From: Stratiolaelaps scimitus
Lineage: Eukaryota > Arthropoda > Arachnida > Mesostigmata > Laelapidae
DNA length: 64,000 bases
Direction of reading: 5' to 3'
Assembly: GCA_019614645.1 (NCBI GenBank)
Contig: JABWDB010000008.1
Coordinates: 7,378,001-7,442,000, forward strand
Program-made: the position numbers and the translations under genes
The notes under the pieces: model-generated
Seen by the model: only the letters and a program-made list of their open reading frames with translations
Told to the model about the DNA's origin: nothing
Databases searched by the model: none
Shown here: positions 35,140 through 48,100 of the stretch, in pieces
How the letters are laid out: every line of letters starts with the position of its first letter
How positions within the stretch are numbered: position 1 is the stretch's first letter

Positions 35140-38100
35140 CAAGAGCATCGTCTTCCGGCAATATAGTATGACGCAGATACGTTTCGTCGACGAGGGAGAC
35201 GCAGCACTGGCCGCCTAGATTTGCACGGGAAGTGCTCAAATATATTCGCGGAAGAAGAAACGCTTTAAATTGCTTCAATCAAGCTGTGGATTACATTTAT
35301 GTTCATTTGCCGTATTTCGATTGGTGTCACGTCGAGTCACACGTGCCTGCGAAATTCCCACTGGGGACACGCTGTGTACATGATATAATGAGTCAGTACG
35401 CGATGGCAAATTTTGCCAATCTAACGGTTCTGATCTAAGGTTGCATAGGTGCTGAAGAAATGCCCACAGCCTTATTCTTATTTGCGATCGTTTGACCTCA
35501 CTGTGAGCTCGAACATCAGTACACTAATCATTTAACTCCATCTATCAGAGATCATCGTTCACTTTATGAGCATTCGTCACTCGGGGCTCATGTTTGAAAA
35601 TTTGTGTGCCTGAAAATTTGCCTACGCAAACCTGATCGTCTACCCATGGTAATACTGTGGATACGCAGATCTTTTTGTTGTTGTTGCTTCCAGAACAACA
35701 AGTGTGGTGCATTAGTGATCTGTTAATCGTTGCAAAAAAAAAAACTCTTTGGTAACGGCATACATAGTACTGTGTAACGATATTTGTAATTGGAAAAAAA
35801 GAGCGAGCAATTTCGAGGTCATTATTCTACTAAGCAGTACTATATAACACAATACAATACAATGTTTCTGGTTTGTTAATGGAACTGAAGTGTTTTGTAC
35901 AACGCTTAATAGAGGAGGTCAGCTTACGCAAGAGAAGTTCTCCTCAAAGATACAGTGCGAAGAACCGTATCACCCAGAGGAACTTGTGCAACCGCACAGC
36001 CCGTCAAAACGGAGAACGTGCCCTGCTTCGCAAGGTTTATCTGGTTGGCTGTGCTTGACCATAGTATGATATTGTGATAGATGACATAATATAAAATCAC
36101 AAGACAATATTCTATATATATATATATATACATTGTGGACCTGCGCCGATGGTTGGGGACAAACTCGCTTGGCATATTAATTGACAGCCTGGAGCAATAT
36201 AATTTCTTATATTCTAAATATTCCTCTATAACTCCGTTATAACTTCGTCACCTAGAAGCGTATATCTAATTCATTATGAAGCCAAACACGAATCGATGGT
36301 CCCACACGTTTTCACGATCACAATCAGTATACCGAGGCATGTGTCTCTTCTAAGTGTATAGTGATAATATCTCGTGGTGCCCGAGGTCCCCGTCTATTCT
36401 CGGCCAATGATACGAGAAGCCCCAGACGGAGGCCATGTACAGTGTACACGGCCCGTTATATGGATGCCTTCTCGTTGTAAGTGGGTAGATAGAGCTATTT
36501 CCGTGTCGAGTTCAGCCAGCCGGGTTCAACCGAAGCTAGACCCTGACCAGTGCCATAGTATCTAGCAGATACGATTTACCATGGCAGAATGTGATAGGGC
36601 CAGCAGGAATCATGATGGCCATCTCGTTGACTCGCGTGTGTGCATCATACCCCACCTCCCCTTCTGTCTTTCTCTCTTTTTGCCTCACTCCTCGATCTTC
36701 TCGTGGCGTTAGCCCTCGAAGGGTTCTCCTGTGTAGCCTGTCTATATAAGCGACGACACCAGGCCAAATCTAATGTCCCATCATCGTATGATGCTGCTGA
36801 GCAAATTGTGCTCTCCAGTCTCTATCCCTCTCTCTCTTTTTCTCTCTTCCTCTCTCTGACTGTCGCCATCTAATGGTGGGCAGTTTTTCCTTTACGCGGA
36901 TCTTCGGCATATCGCAGCAGCGATGATGGCCCCCGTTTTTGTTAATGTACCCATCACCTCTTTCCCGACGTCTGCTTGCTGGAGGTTAGGCGGCCATCTA
37001 TGACCCCAGAGGAGATGTTTGCGTCGGGGAATGGCCGACGACGATACGTTGTAGCAGTGTACTGGCCAAGTCTCCATAGACGCATAGAAGAAAGGTCGGA
37101 CAGGGAGAGAACTCCATCCTTAATACTCATGATAACCATCGACTATCTAGGGTTACTGGGGTACTTGCACTTTGATGCCCACACTGGTCTTGTCGTATCT
37201 TGTCGACTTAGTGGTGCTTCTGCTGTTATTGGTGCTCCGTGGGTCCGGAAGGTGCAGTTCGATCATGAATGGGAGAAGGCTGGATCTAGGTGTAGGTTGA
37301 GCCTAGATCGAATCGCCATTACGCCTTTCGCGCCATAGCATTCAACGGCTTTCTTCTGTTTAGGTGAGACTCATAACTGCGGGGGGCATATATAAGAGAC
37401 CCATAGCGAGTCGTTGTAGGTACCCACATCGGCAGATGACACGTTCCGTTCCTCCTCCTATGTTGGCTGCAAAAAGACAGATAGACGACGTCACCGACCG
37501 TGCCATAATCGAATGGAAAATAAGTACACGCGAGCATCGATAGTAAACGACAGGCCGGTCACTCGAACGAGATCGTTACTCAGTTTATCTCAGGGAATAA
37601 ATTCATGGACAAGACGCGTTTACTTCTGTGCCCACATGAAACGAATGACAATACACGGACTGACTATGATACTAGCGATAACACAATTATACTGTGTGGG
37701 CAGATCATCGTGGCATTCGTTCAGCACTCTCCGTCTACCTGTTGAAGAGTTGTAGCATACGATGTGACGGTGCCTCGCGACCGCAGTAATAAACACCGGA
37801 GGGAAGAGGTGGGCTAGTTTGTATGGATCAACGTGCACTGACATCCTTTCCACAATGAAATCACATTATATGTATTTCTCGACGGCTTTCTACCCAACGC
37901 GTACTCCTTTATACATAATACGTAAGTATGTACTGGAAGAAAGAGACAAAACGTGAAGTGACAGTTGTGAAGATCAAATGCCGCATATGCTACCATTAAC
38001 AGCAGCAGCAGCCTGCATAGGTCTATTCGATTATCACTAACCTAGTCATATATACATATATATATATATATCGTATATAGCTGGTGTGTACTTCAGCATG

Positions 38101-38990
38101 GAATTACGTAAGATTGGTCGGCGATTGATCCAAACGATAGTTGCCGTGACCGGACATTCGAACAAGGTGATCACCAATCTCTAATCGGTAATAGCCACCT
38201 ATCTTCAGGCCGGGATCGACGCCACTGGTGTATGATCAGGGAAAAGCCGAGTGTATCGACCACTGTGAGCCCTGATCGATGACATTCGCTTACCCGAGGC
38301 TATTAGCCTAGGTCGGAAAGTTTCTGGCCGACGTATGTATTAAACGTACAAAAAAGTAGCAGGTACTACCTTCAAGGCTGATTCTTTGCTCCTTGAATTT
38401 CAACCTCCTAAAGGAAATATCGAATCAGCGAGTCACAGATCTGACGCTGAGATCTGCGCACACAATATGCGTGCTAAGTCAAATCACTGGCATGAAACCT
38501 GGACCGCGCTTGAATAATAATCTTGTGCTACACAGAGACGCTCATATTATTTAGCTTCATCCATATGCTTCACATAGCCACGCTATGTTCTCTCAGCTTG
38601 ATCCGAACAAATGCATAGAACTAATTTGGCAATAGTCCATTTATTGTATGTTTGACTCAGATTGTTATTGTAACTCGCTTGAACAAACAGCCGCCGGTTG
38701 CTAAACCGACGGTTCATAACGTCGTCCATCGTTGTAAACGACTTCGTTCACTTGATTTTTGTTGATACTAGGTGACTTTCTTTGTGTACACGCATGAACC
38801 CACCGTCGTGCTGACATAGAGTGCCAGTTGTACACAAACACAATTCGAGTCAGTGGCCGTAATTGATCGTCATAGCTCAACGTAGAGGGCAAATGATCCC
38901 CAGCAGGTCGTTGACGTAGAATAGATACAACGCTGACAGTGAACAATCAGCCACCATCAGTTACGAGAGGTGACCATTTAGCCGTAGTCT
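35140..38990. other. non-coding stretch with weak open frames
   Basis: Plus 36976-37338 is a 120-codon frame in moderately GC-rich sequence, with an internal ATG (MTPEEMFASGNGRRRYVVAV) but no known domain. Plus 36374-36480 reads VPEVPVYSRPMIREAPDGGH up to a strong GTAAGTGG donor, but a stop lies just upstream with no acceptor between. Microsatellites: (TA)n at about 36116-36131 and 38049-38072, CT-rich at 36826-36858. Confidence 0.3.
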
Positions 38991-38995
38991 TCGCG

Positions 38996-39270
38996 TAGCC
39001 ATAGTTCGCGTTTCTTTGTTAACCAGGCAAAAATTATTGCGGCTTGAGTGGGATATCTTAGCGCACCCATCGAATAGCCTCACGCCTTTAGATTATCATT
39101 TGTTTCGGGCTTTGCAGAACGTTATGAATCATCCAATCCTTCATTTATCCGGGCATCGTACTCATTCACGTCATTTATCCGGGAAAGAACACTTTGAATT
39201 AATTCGTTGCAAATAAATCTCAGGATTTCTACGAGAGAGGATTAGTGTAGCTCGTGGATAGACGATAGTT
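38996..39270 (+). mobile_element. mariner transposase C-terminal remnant
   Basis: The plus strand reads LLRLEWDILAHPSNSLTPLD then YHLFRALQNVMNH, closely matching the mariner catalytic-core end (W..L.HPPYSPDLAPSDYHLFRSLQ). In mariner the third catalytic acidic residue lies in the PSD part; here it is PLD. Downstream, in another frame, DFYERGL followed by a stop matches the mariner C-terminal FYERGI segment. Frameshifts and stops show it is inactive. Inverted termini were not located. Confidence 0.8.
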
Positions 39271-39279
39271 AGTTTGTTA

Positions 39280-40870
39280 AGTCACGTTTTTAGTGAATGT
39301 TTTCTGTTTGAAATTAATTCGATTTTCGTTACGGACGTATGCATTCTTAGTATTACTAATGGTGGAGTAATGTTCTTTTATGCACAGTGGAACGACGTCG
39401 CTGCCGTCTAGAGTTAGACTGGCGCATGAAGCTACTTCTTGCCATAGATGCGACCCTCAGACGTCCTTTTTGCCTTTTATGGCATTCCTCGGTACCGCTT
39501 GGTAGGACATTGTTTCAAGGACCTGCCAGGAGAGGAGGGTCTCATGAGACAGCAACTGTAGTGTTTTAGGCCAGGCGTAAGGATTATTCATGGTCGTTTT
39601 TCCTATTGTGGCCTTATACGGGTAGTAGGTCATGTTGGACTGGCATGAAGCCAAATTACAAGCACAGCTCGTCTCGAGATAACGGTGTGTATGTCGGTTT
39701 CATTAGATTTAGCGCACCGATCAAATAAAAGAAACACATTTAGTTCAATTAAGACCATTACGAAAAAAGGGAACATTGTACACGCCTGGGTGGCTGAGAG
39801 CATGGCCGGCTACATTTTGTGTACGACCTTTAGAAGCATGATCACAATGAAGTTAAACAATGTGGGTTTGAATCGAATGGTTTTCGCTCGTTCATGAAAA
39901 TTCTGTCTCACCTCCCCCAAAGAGTTCTTAGTTCTGATTCTGAGTTTTGCATTTAGTTAAAACCCAATTACGAACCGTTAGACATCAGTGAAAACAACAG
40001 CTGTGGCCTGAATGTTCATCTGTTATCAATGTATTCCAGCGGGCATGACTGTTCACAAATAAATCAGAACGCGATAATACATTGAATGCTGCCTTGAGTT
40101 CATTAGTCGTAAAATACATTTATCGGCTAATCGGGGTTCTGGCGTGAGGCTCGCTCTGAAAATCTCCAGCTTTCTGATCATTACTCGTGCTCGTTGTGGT
40201 ACGATCCTGGAGAAATTGCGCTGGAAGTCGGATCCAACTAGACTTGTGTTTTATTCCATTGGATATGAGTCTGCTACACGAGTTGCTTATTTTGCACAGG
40301 GGTCATTCACAGAGGAATCCCATACACCCTACATACCCATAGGTAAATGATGACTTTACTCGTGAAAGCCGGTTGCTGTAATAGTGTACTAATAACCAAC
40401 CGTCTCAACAGAATGGTTCAATATGGAAAACAATTCTATGGCATGTCATCTATGGCCATGTTTCTCTGGTTAAGCATTGTCTATGTATGGCGTGTGTGTT
40501 TTTGTGTAGATGTTCTATTGGGGTAGTTGCTTGCATTGAACTATAATATTATGCTGGTGCAGGCACACATGATTCCTCGAACGACATTACTCGCTAATAT
40601 AACATCAGTGATTTTAGTTATTTAACACGCCCCAGTTATTATTAATCGAGTAGGTGAACCGTATATTATTATTATTATTCTATATATGAGAATTATAATT
40701 CTTCATATTCGTGTTACACAATACACCATATGATATTTACACTTCGACATTGGCATGAATAATATCCATTGTTCACTTGTAACGAGGAAGCGTATACAAA
40801 TGACGTGATACCTCCTAGACATATATTATAGAAGTACCTCTAATCCGTATATATATATTTACTATCCTGC
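39280..40870. other. non-coding sequence upstream of the FUT8-like gene
   Basis: No exon supported. The region immediately before 40883 ends in TATCCTGCGTGTTTGCAG, an acceptor-like site two bases before the ATG, so a 5' UTR exon may lie somewhere in this interval. Confidence 0.4.
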
Positions 40871-40882
40871 GTGTTTGCAGCA

Positions 40883-43568
40883 ATGGTCTTTGTAGTCGCA
40901 GTGGTTGCGGTGTACCTTCTCGCTACTCTGCCGGCTCAAGGAATCCCACTTATCCGACTTTCCTCAAAAGATGCACCCTCTCTGAGAACTAACGGCAACA
41001 CAGAAGAAATTCTACGACCCACCTATGCGGTCGGCTACTACGATGTCAGGTAAATGAAGCTGGTTCACGCTCTATAATATCTCTGATTGGTTCTCTCTTT
41101 ACATCGTTATGCCTCCAAGTTCTAAGGTCTTTATAAAGCTCCGTTGAGATCTAACAGCATGTGCGTTCCCACATTTATATCATCCACTGACCACGTGGAA
41201 TTCTATCTGAGTCAGGATGCTTTTTTACTGGAGAACGGGACCAACCTGTCGACCTCATCTACGTGGTCTTTTGAGAGCAATTCTCCATAGATAGGCTATG
41301 TATGCGAGCTCCACTAGGGTGCACTTATATAAAAGTAGCGTAGATACACTTAGTCTTCGGTTAGGTTATCGTGTGGCCTGCAGTTACGTGTAACACGACA
41401 GGTTTCAGGTCAGGGCCCGAGATCCAGGGCGAAGATTTTAGTGAGCGGGAGCGTGATAGTATCGTGGCAAATACACTGGTCGTGAATCCGGGTGGACACG
41501 ATGATGTCTACCTTCAACCTCTCAAACAATAGTCATCTCCCGTTATTTTGTATCGCTGTCTTTTCGACGCCGATCACCTTCAAACTGGCTGCCGCGACCT
41601 CGGGATGGTTTGATCTCGGCTCTCGGTCCTAGAGTTCTTCGATATCCAGCCAAGGCCTAGTTGGCCTTTACTTGCAATCCTCTGACATATGCTCAATCCG
41701 CAGTTGCATTTGAATAAATTAGTACATTTCGTACGAATGATCTATTGAGAATGCTTCTTTCCACTGACGGTCAGTGGGCATTTAGCGTTGGGTATCGATC
41801 TCACGGCGACAAAATGTTTACTCAGGCTCACGTGAGGTAGAGTTGTAGTGATCCTTTGCTGTCTTTCAAGTCTCAGTATTTCTAAGTGATGTGAACTATA
41901 GCAAAAGTAGTGTACAGCCCAGGAGCACGCATCATAATTGTAGATATGAGTCAGGAGGGTAGCGAGATATGGGTCATACGTCTACGAACTTGTTCTCGTC
42001 GAAATGTTGTCGAACTACCTCATTTGAACACCGACCATCTTTTGCATATTTCTACGATGAGTTGCGCAGAACCATAGCATCAATCTGGTCGTATCCGACT
42101 CAATTACTGTGCCTGGTAATCTTACACGACAAACGTCGAAGAGTCAAGCAGTCAAATCAAACATTTGAAATAAAAAAAATGTTGCTCGAGTGTTTCCTTT
42201 CATTCGTTAATCTTTGATAAACCCTCTTTACATAACTATATATATATATATATATATATAAACCTGTATACTTATATATTATTTCATATATGTTTAAATT
42301 ATTTAAATACATTTACGAACGTGATAACGTCGGTCTGCACAAGTGCAACTATTCGTAGAGCTTCGCAGAAGCTGTTCGTGATTCAAATGAAATGGCTCAA
42401 CAGCATTCACTCGACGGTAGCACGTTCACAGACACATCTCCTTCACTAGTTACCTTCCACACCTAGGTGCGTCGATAAGTTGAACGAAGGCAGCAACGAA
42501 ACAAAGTTTTATTAGCTCATGGTTGCCGCTGCGGAACGGGGGTGGGGGGTGGGCAACGTTCTCTGGTGTTTGCTCTGGCGTTCACCTTGACACACGACTT
42601 ATTGCCATCTCGATTTGGGCAGCTACCAAAAAGAGTGCGAATTGATGCCGGGAGGGCCGGGCTGTTTGTTTCAAGGTGAAACTTCTCTGACTTGTTGAGG
42701 TTTTATGCATGAACGACTAACCTTCCTTGACTACTTGAAGTAATCCTGTAAGCCCTCTCGAGCACATAATTGATTTCGGGCTCTTTTTCCATCTCATCTC
42801 TCTATTAGCCAGTCAAGCGTTTGAGAAGCGTCGTACAGTGCTGAGTGGAGGCTATTTCGCGTGTGGTGCGTCGGGACAATTTACTTCGTTGCTCCTTTGT
42901 TGAACAAAGAAATATTCACCAGTGGAGCGTTTACGGAGGAAGGTTCGTCAGAACTGGCAACACCACATATATGAAATCGTAATGAGAAGTTGGAAGCTTA
43001 AGCTAATTGTCCCATGCATGCATGCATAATTAGGTGATTCACCTTCTATGGTTGATTTTCTATTTGTGTGTTGTATCAAATTGTGGCCTGCTTAAAAGCT
43101 TCGTTTCGGACCTTGCTTGTTCCTTTTGAGCAAGGCTGAGATTTTGACCGTCGATATATTAATATTTGATTGGTATGTAGATGACTATATGATCACACTG
43201 TTCTATGGAGATATCATAAGGTACGCGGATTACTTTCATATAGAAGAACAAGCTCTTTCATGCCCTTCTGCGTTTCGAACAGAACAAGAATGTTCACATC
43301 AAAATTATTCTAAACAAACTCTTCACTTCTGTGACATCAAAGCAAAATCGAAATCTCATGAACAATTACATAAGAACTTTAACAATGGTGTTCTACAAAA
43401 ACTTCAAAAGCTTCAACCCAAATGAAAATGTCTCATCGCTGCAAAATTCTCGAAATCAAGTATCCGTCTATCAAAGCACCACCTACGAAACGATGAGGTG
43501 AAGTTGCAAGCTTGTCTGCATTATATATTTAAATATATATACATACATGTATATATATATATATATAT

Positions 43569-43640
<72 letters not shown>

Positions 43641-45127
43641 CGGACACATCAGCGTTTTGGATTTTCCCACGATGAAAGCGACGGACGCACTTCCATTCGT
43701 CGTGTTGGAGTACTTAGCCGCCCCATCGCCCAGTCCTTCGTACAACAGTTACGGTCCCGCGCTTGCTGCACATTCATTATCTATGTTCGTGTGTGTGTGT
43801 GTGTTTGTGTGGCTTCCCGCCGCTGCCGAGGAACGGCAAAAGGCATACATAGTCAGGCCGGTCACGGTCATTCGAGGCCTTTCTCAAACCCCCACCATCG
43901 TCGGTCCTCCCACCTCGTCCCGCTGTATGAATCAAATATTTATGACGAGGAAAGCTGCGGCTCCTCTTTTTTCACCGCATGTTTTGTCTCTATCTGCGGA
44001 GGCTTGCGCGATTCTACGGGGCTCTTCAGCTCTTGTACGAGCCCGCCTGCTTAGAGGCCGAAGAAGCGGCTGAGCTTCCACCGCCAACGCCATCATTGCG
44101 GCGCAATCAGAGCGGGGCATGAGTTAGCAACCAAACCCCTGAAATCTCCGAATACCAACGTGCAGGCTCTCTCTCTCTCTGAGAGCCATCGCCCCTACTA
44201 ACAGTAAACAGGCTCACCGAGTACGAGTCACTTGCGCATGCTGTTACTATAAGCAACCATACATACTGCTGTTCTATGGCGAACGCATTTCACTTGAGGG
44301 GGAATATACAATCGTATGAGAATTTGGCATCACCAGCCTGCTGTATTGTATCAGAACGAGCCTTATTGTGTTGGTGAAACACTCGTTAATCCACGTTAAA
44401 CTTCAATGTCCTTCACGACAAGACGTCACCCGGACGCCTTTGGGTGTTGGATACGTGCCTACGGGCGGGGATAACGATAGCTATTGTTTAGCTCTATTTT
44501 TGACCAAATCTAGATGCTCCATGTAGTCCTGCCATGGAACGTAAGCTGAGGGTCAGCTAAAGGAGATGTTCCTAACGTCATGAGTATCATACGTTATGGC
44601 AGCTCTCCCTTCTGCATGAATTTCTCTAAAGCTACAGCAAGGGACTCTATATGACGAATATAGAGGAGAGAATTCGAAAGAGACAGAGAGAACGAATCCA
44701 ACGCAATGTGCTCAAATAAATATCCAAATAAGTGGCACGACGCAACCATACGATCAATCAGTGATCACGCATATGACCATGTAGCCGTAATCAGATAACG
44801 CCACGCGCGACAGCCAATCGCGGACCCGTTCGGAGATGAATTGCCAATCAGAGATTTCGTTGTGTCTTATCATCGTTATAATCCTCAGTCAGACTAATCA
44901 GGACTTCTATGTTAAGCTTACGTGCTGAGCTCGCAATTACCCAGTTTCGTCAGGACGAAACAGCGTTTGAGCTGCATGCAACGCTTTGATAAAACTAATT
45001 ATGCTGAAAACTATTTGGGTCACTTAGGTAGCCATTGTTCTCTATGTCGGGTTCTGACTGGCTAACGTTTGCCAACGCATCCTTATGTATTATGAATCAC
45101 TCAAAACCCGTAAGCGCAGAATAACTA

Positions 45128-45162
<35 letters not shown>

Positions 45163-48100
45163 ATAGCCAGCGTGAAAATTAAAAGTATTTCGAACAAATT
45201 CGTACACAGCGTCGCGAATGATCAGCCATCTATGATATTATGTTATTCATTACGAATCAACATTTTTCAGGGGTATGCATAAGCGCTTCGTTGACGAGAA
45301 GAAATCCCGAGACACCGGCGATAAAGTCGTGGAGCCCTCGGACGCTGAAGGTCAGTGAATGTGGTCCCATTGTATATTCATATTTATAATAATCATCTTC
45401 TTATGGTATATGGATATATTTCTGCTTAGTTTTCTTCTCATATGCGAAACCACCAGAGCTTCAGCCCTGGCTGTTTCAAGCCCTGCCATCACGTAACCTA
45501 TAATCGTTGCCAAGGTGAAAAAGTGTAAGATAAAGTGTTTTTCTTTTACACCACACTGTCACACTGATATCCTGTGCTGACGTTGTTGTGGGGTTCGCTT
45601 CCTCGCGAGATTCGATCTCTCACCTCAGCAAAAAAGAGTTCGCTTGCGAAGCGAAGAAAGCTGCTGAAAATTTGACTATATTTGTGTATAAAGAAAAATG
45701 TAGAATTTCGATTAACGTTCGAGTTGATAATTGTACCTGCACAACAATCACCACCAGTTGCATCATAATCCCAGTCATCGTTATTATTACTATTAGTACT
45801 ATTACAACGATAGGATAATACGTCGATAAGCTTGTAATTCATGGCTGATCAATCGATCAATCAGCATCGCGCCAATAGCAATATGGAATCAGCAGTAAAT
45901 CTAGTCATACGACACCTGAGCCGAGTACCGTTTTTACACATATACTCTTTTTATTTTTTTTTAATACAAATATACTAGTCGTTATCAATTGCCACTAATG
46001 GCACTATTGTTTTTTTGGGCTTTCAGATCAAGCTTACCTATCGTACGTGCGTCTGGTAAACGGCGCACGTGACCTGAGAGACTTTCTTGTTGCTTCGTTC
46101 AACAGCGGCAAGCCAGTGCTTCAGTCGACATCAGCCGATGAACATCGATGGCTCATCGTAGCGCACAGCTTACGTTACACCCGTTCGCTTGAATTGCTTG
46201 CCAACAAGATGGCTGTAGCAAGTGGCACTGAATCTCGTGCCAAAGACACGATGAGACAGCTGCAAAATCGGGTGTGGACGGCACTTGAGCGTTTACAGAA
46301 TCCTGCGGATTGTAGGACCGCTCGAGCACTACGATGTAAGCTGACCAACCCAAACGGCTTAGCCGCTTCGATCCATGATGTGCTCCACTGTCTCATCACG
46401 GGATTGCAAAAGAATCGCACTGTGATCCTCGACTCAACCGAATGGCACTACACAAAGGACGTCGCATGGGACCAGGTGTTGAAACCGCTAAGTGCATGTG
46501 AACACGCGGCTGAGGTCACCAAAGGGTACCCCGAGGACTACGAGCAAGGTTGGTCAGTCTGCGGGTGGTTAGTTAGGCAAGAAGATCACTGGTATCTGCA
46601 CTTTTTTTATCAATACACCAGACAACTGCCGCATCAAAGCGGTTAACTAAGAGATCGATGCGTGCACATGTATGCACTGTAACAAACGATAATCCAATTA
46701 ACAGAATTATAACTAATTACATTTTGGGTTTTTTCGTTGAATTCGTGAAACTACTCGCGCCAACGGATGAGACTATTTACACATGTCGTCGTGTTTATGC
46801 CATGGGCTACTTTGGGTTGTAAGCTAGCATAGGGAGAATTGTTCAACCAGGTCGTCCAAGCTCTGGAAAATATCGGCGCGCCGACAGCTGGTACACGCTG
46901 CCTTAGAATGATGATTCGTCTCGTTCCATCTACGTTTACCGTTGGCTTTGTCTCCTTAAAGTGGCCAGTGAATGAAAGTTGTTGAAGGGCGAAACGTAGA
47001 TGTGTCTAGGAACGTAGATCTCTGCCATTGAAAACAGCTAATATTTCGAAACCTACATTTACCTCGGACACACCTTCTTCCTGAGCCTTCGAAGAAAGCG
47101 AACTGTCATTTGGCGATTTCGTCCACTTGCTTGATCCAACTAGATTTGTCCATGCCACCTGTGCTCGTGTTTGTGCTGCTGTATCAGGTGGTCGAGATCT
47201 CCTCTTTGGATTTGCTTTTCGACGACGTTCAAATGGGTCCAGCAAAATATATAATAATAGTATTACATCTCGCTTCTCTTGCCACGTAGATTCTTCGGGC
47301 ATCATCCTTGCCCTTCATTTCTCAGATCAATGGAAACTAAGTATCTTTACACGACATATCGCCTCCAAGACAGCCAGTCTTCAAGCCGTTATCACGTGCA
47401 GGTCCATGCTTTCTGCTAGTTAGTTGTACACTTATTATTTCCTACGCTCTTATTGCAGAACGTGTTCACGTGACGATCCTGCCTGAGAGTATCGCCAGTA
47501 CCCTTATGGCCGTCCACGGGGATCCCTTCGCATGGTTTCTTGGTATGCTCACCTCGTACATCCTTCGACCAGCAGAGCCATTCTACAGCAAGCTTAAAGC
47601 GCACGTCGCTTCGCTTACCCCTTCCGGCGAAGGCTACCTTGGGTACGACCACTTCTTCAGGGATCTCAAGCAGGCATTAGAATGCACGGGAGCGTTCGCG
47701 ATCTCCGCAGTGAACTATTGAGTGAGATGAAGATATTGACCGCACCTAACACGGCGAAGATCCGTTTGATCTTAAACGATAGCGTCGAAAGCGTGCGTCG
47801 AATGCTGACGCCGCGAAGGGTCTTGGAGACCGTCTCGCCATATATCCTTCCTCAGTTAGCTCTTCATCTTGCTAAGATTTCTTTATTCTGCCCTGCCTGA
47901 TACCGGACTTTACGGGGATAACCGAACGGACGGTGTCTGTTTTTAGTACAGAGCGGTTTTTTTTGTTAGTGAAATAGTAGTTTAAATGCGTTGGAGTGTA
48001 AAAGACGACATGTTGAAATAACGCATATAATATTTATATTTGACGAAGTTATATTACAACGTACCCGTAAAGGCAGTCTATCTGGTTGAAGAGCTTCAAC

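Larger units (their letters stand above)
41050..45270. other. FUT8-like intron 1
   Basis: A 4.2-kb intron. It contains a possible G-quadruplex run at about 42538-42555 (G-runs separated by single Ts), a palindromic CCACTGACGGTCAGTGG at about 41762-41778, microsatellites at about 42236-42261 and 45130-45160, the repeat described at 43.5 kb, and a GC-rich patch at 43.65-44.2 kb. Confidence 0.6.

Noticed and set aside
36374..36565. Exon-like frame ending at a GTAAGTGG donor
   Set aside because: A stop lies immediately upstream in that frame with no acceptor between it and the protein-like segment.
43498..43671. N-terminal part of a 191-codon plus frame
   Set aside because: It is translated TA microsatellite (Tyr-Ile repeats) and carries no protein-like signal.
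46153..46420. Minus-strand frames in the middle of FUT8-like exon 3
   Set aside because: Antisense shadows of the coding exon.
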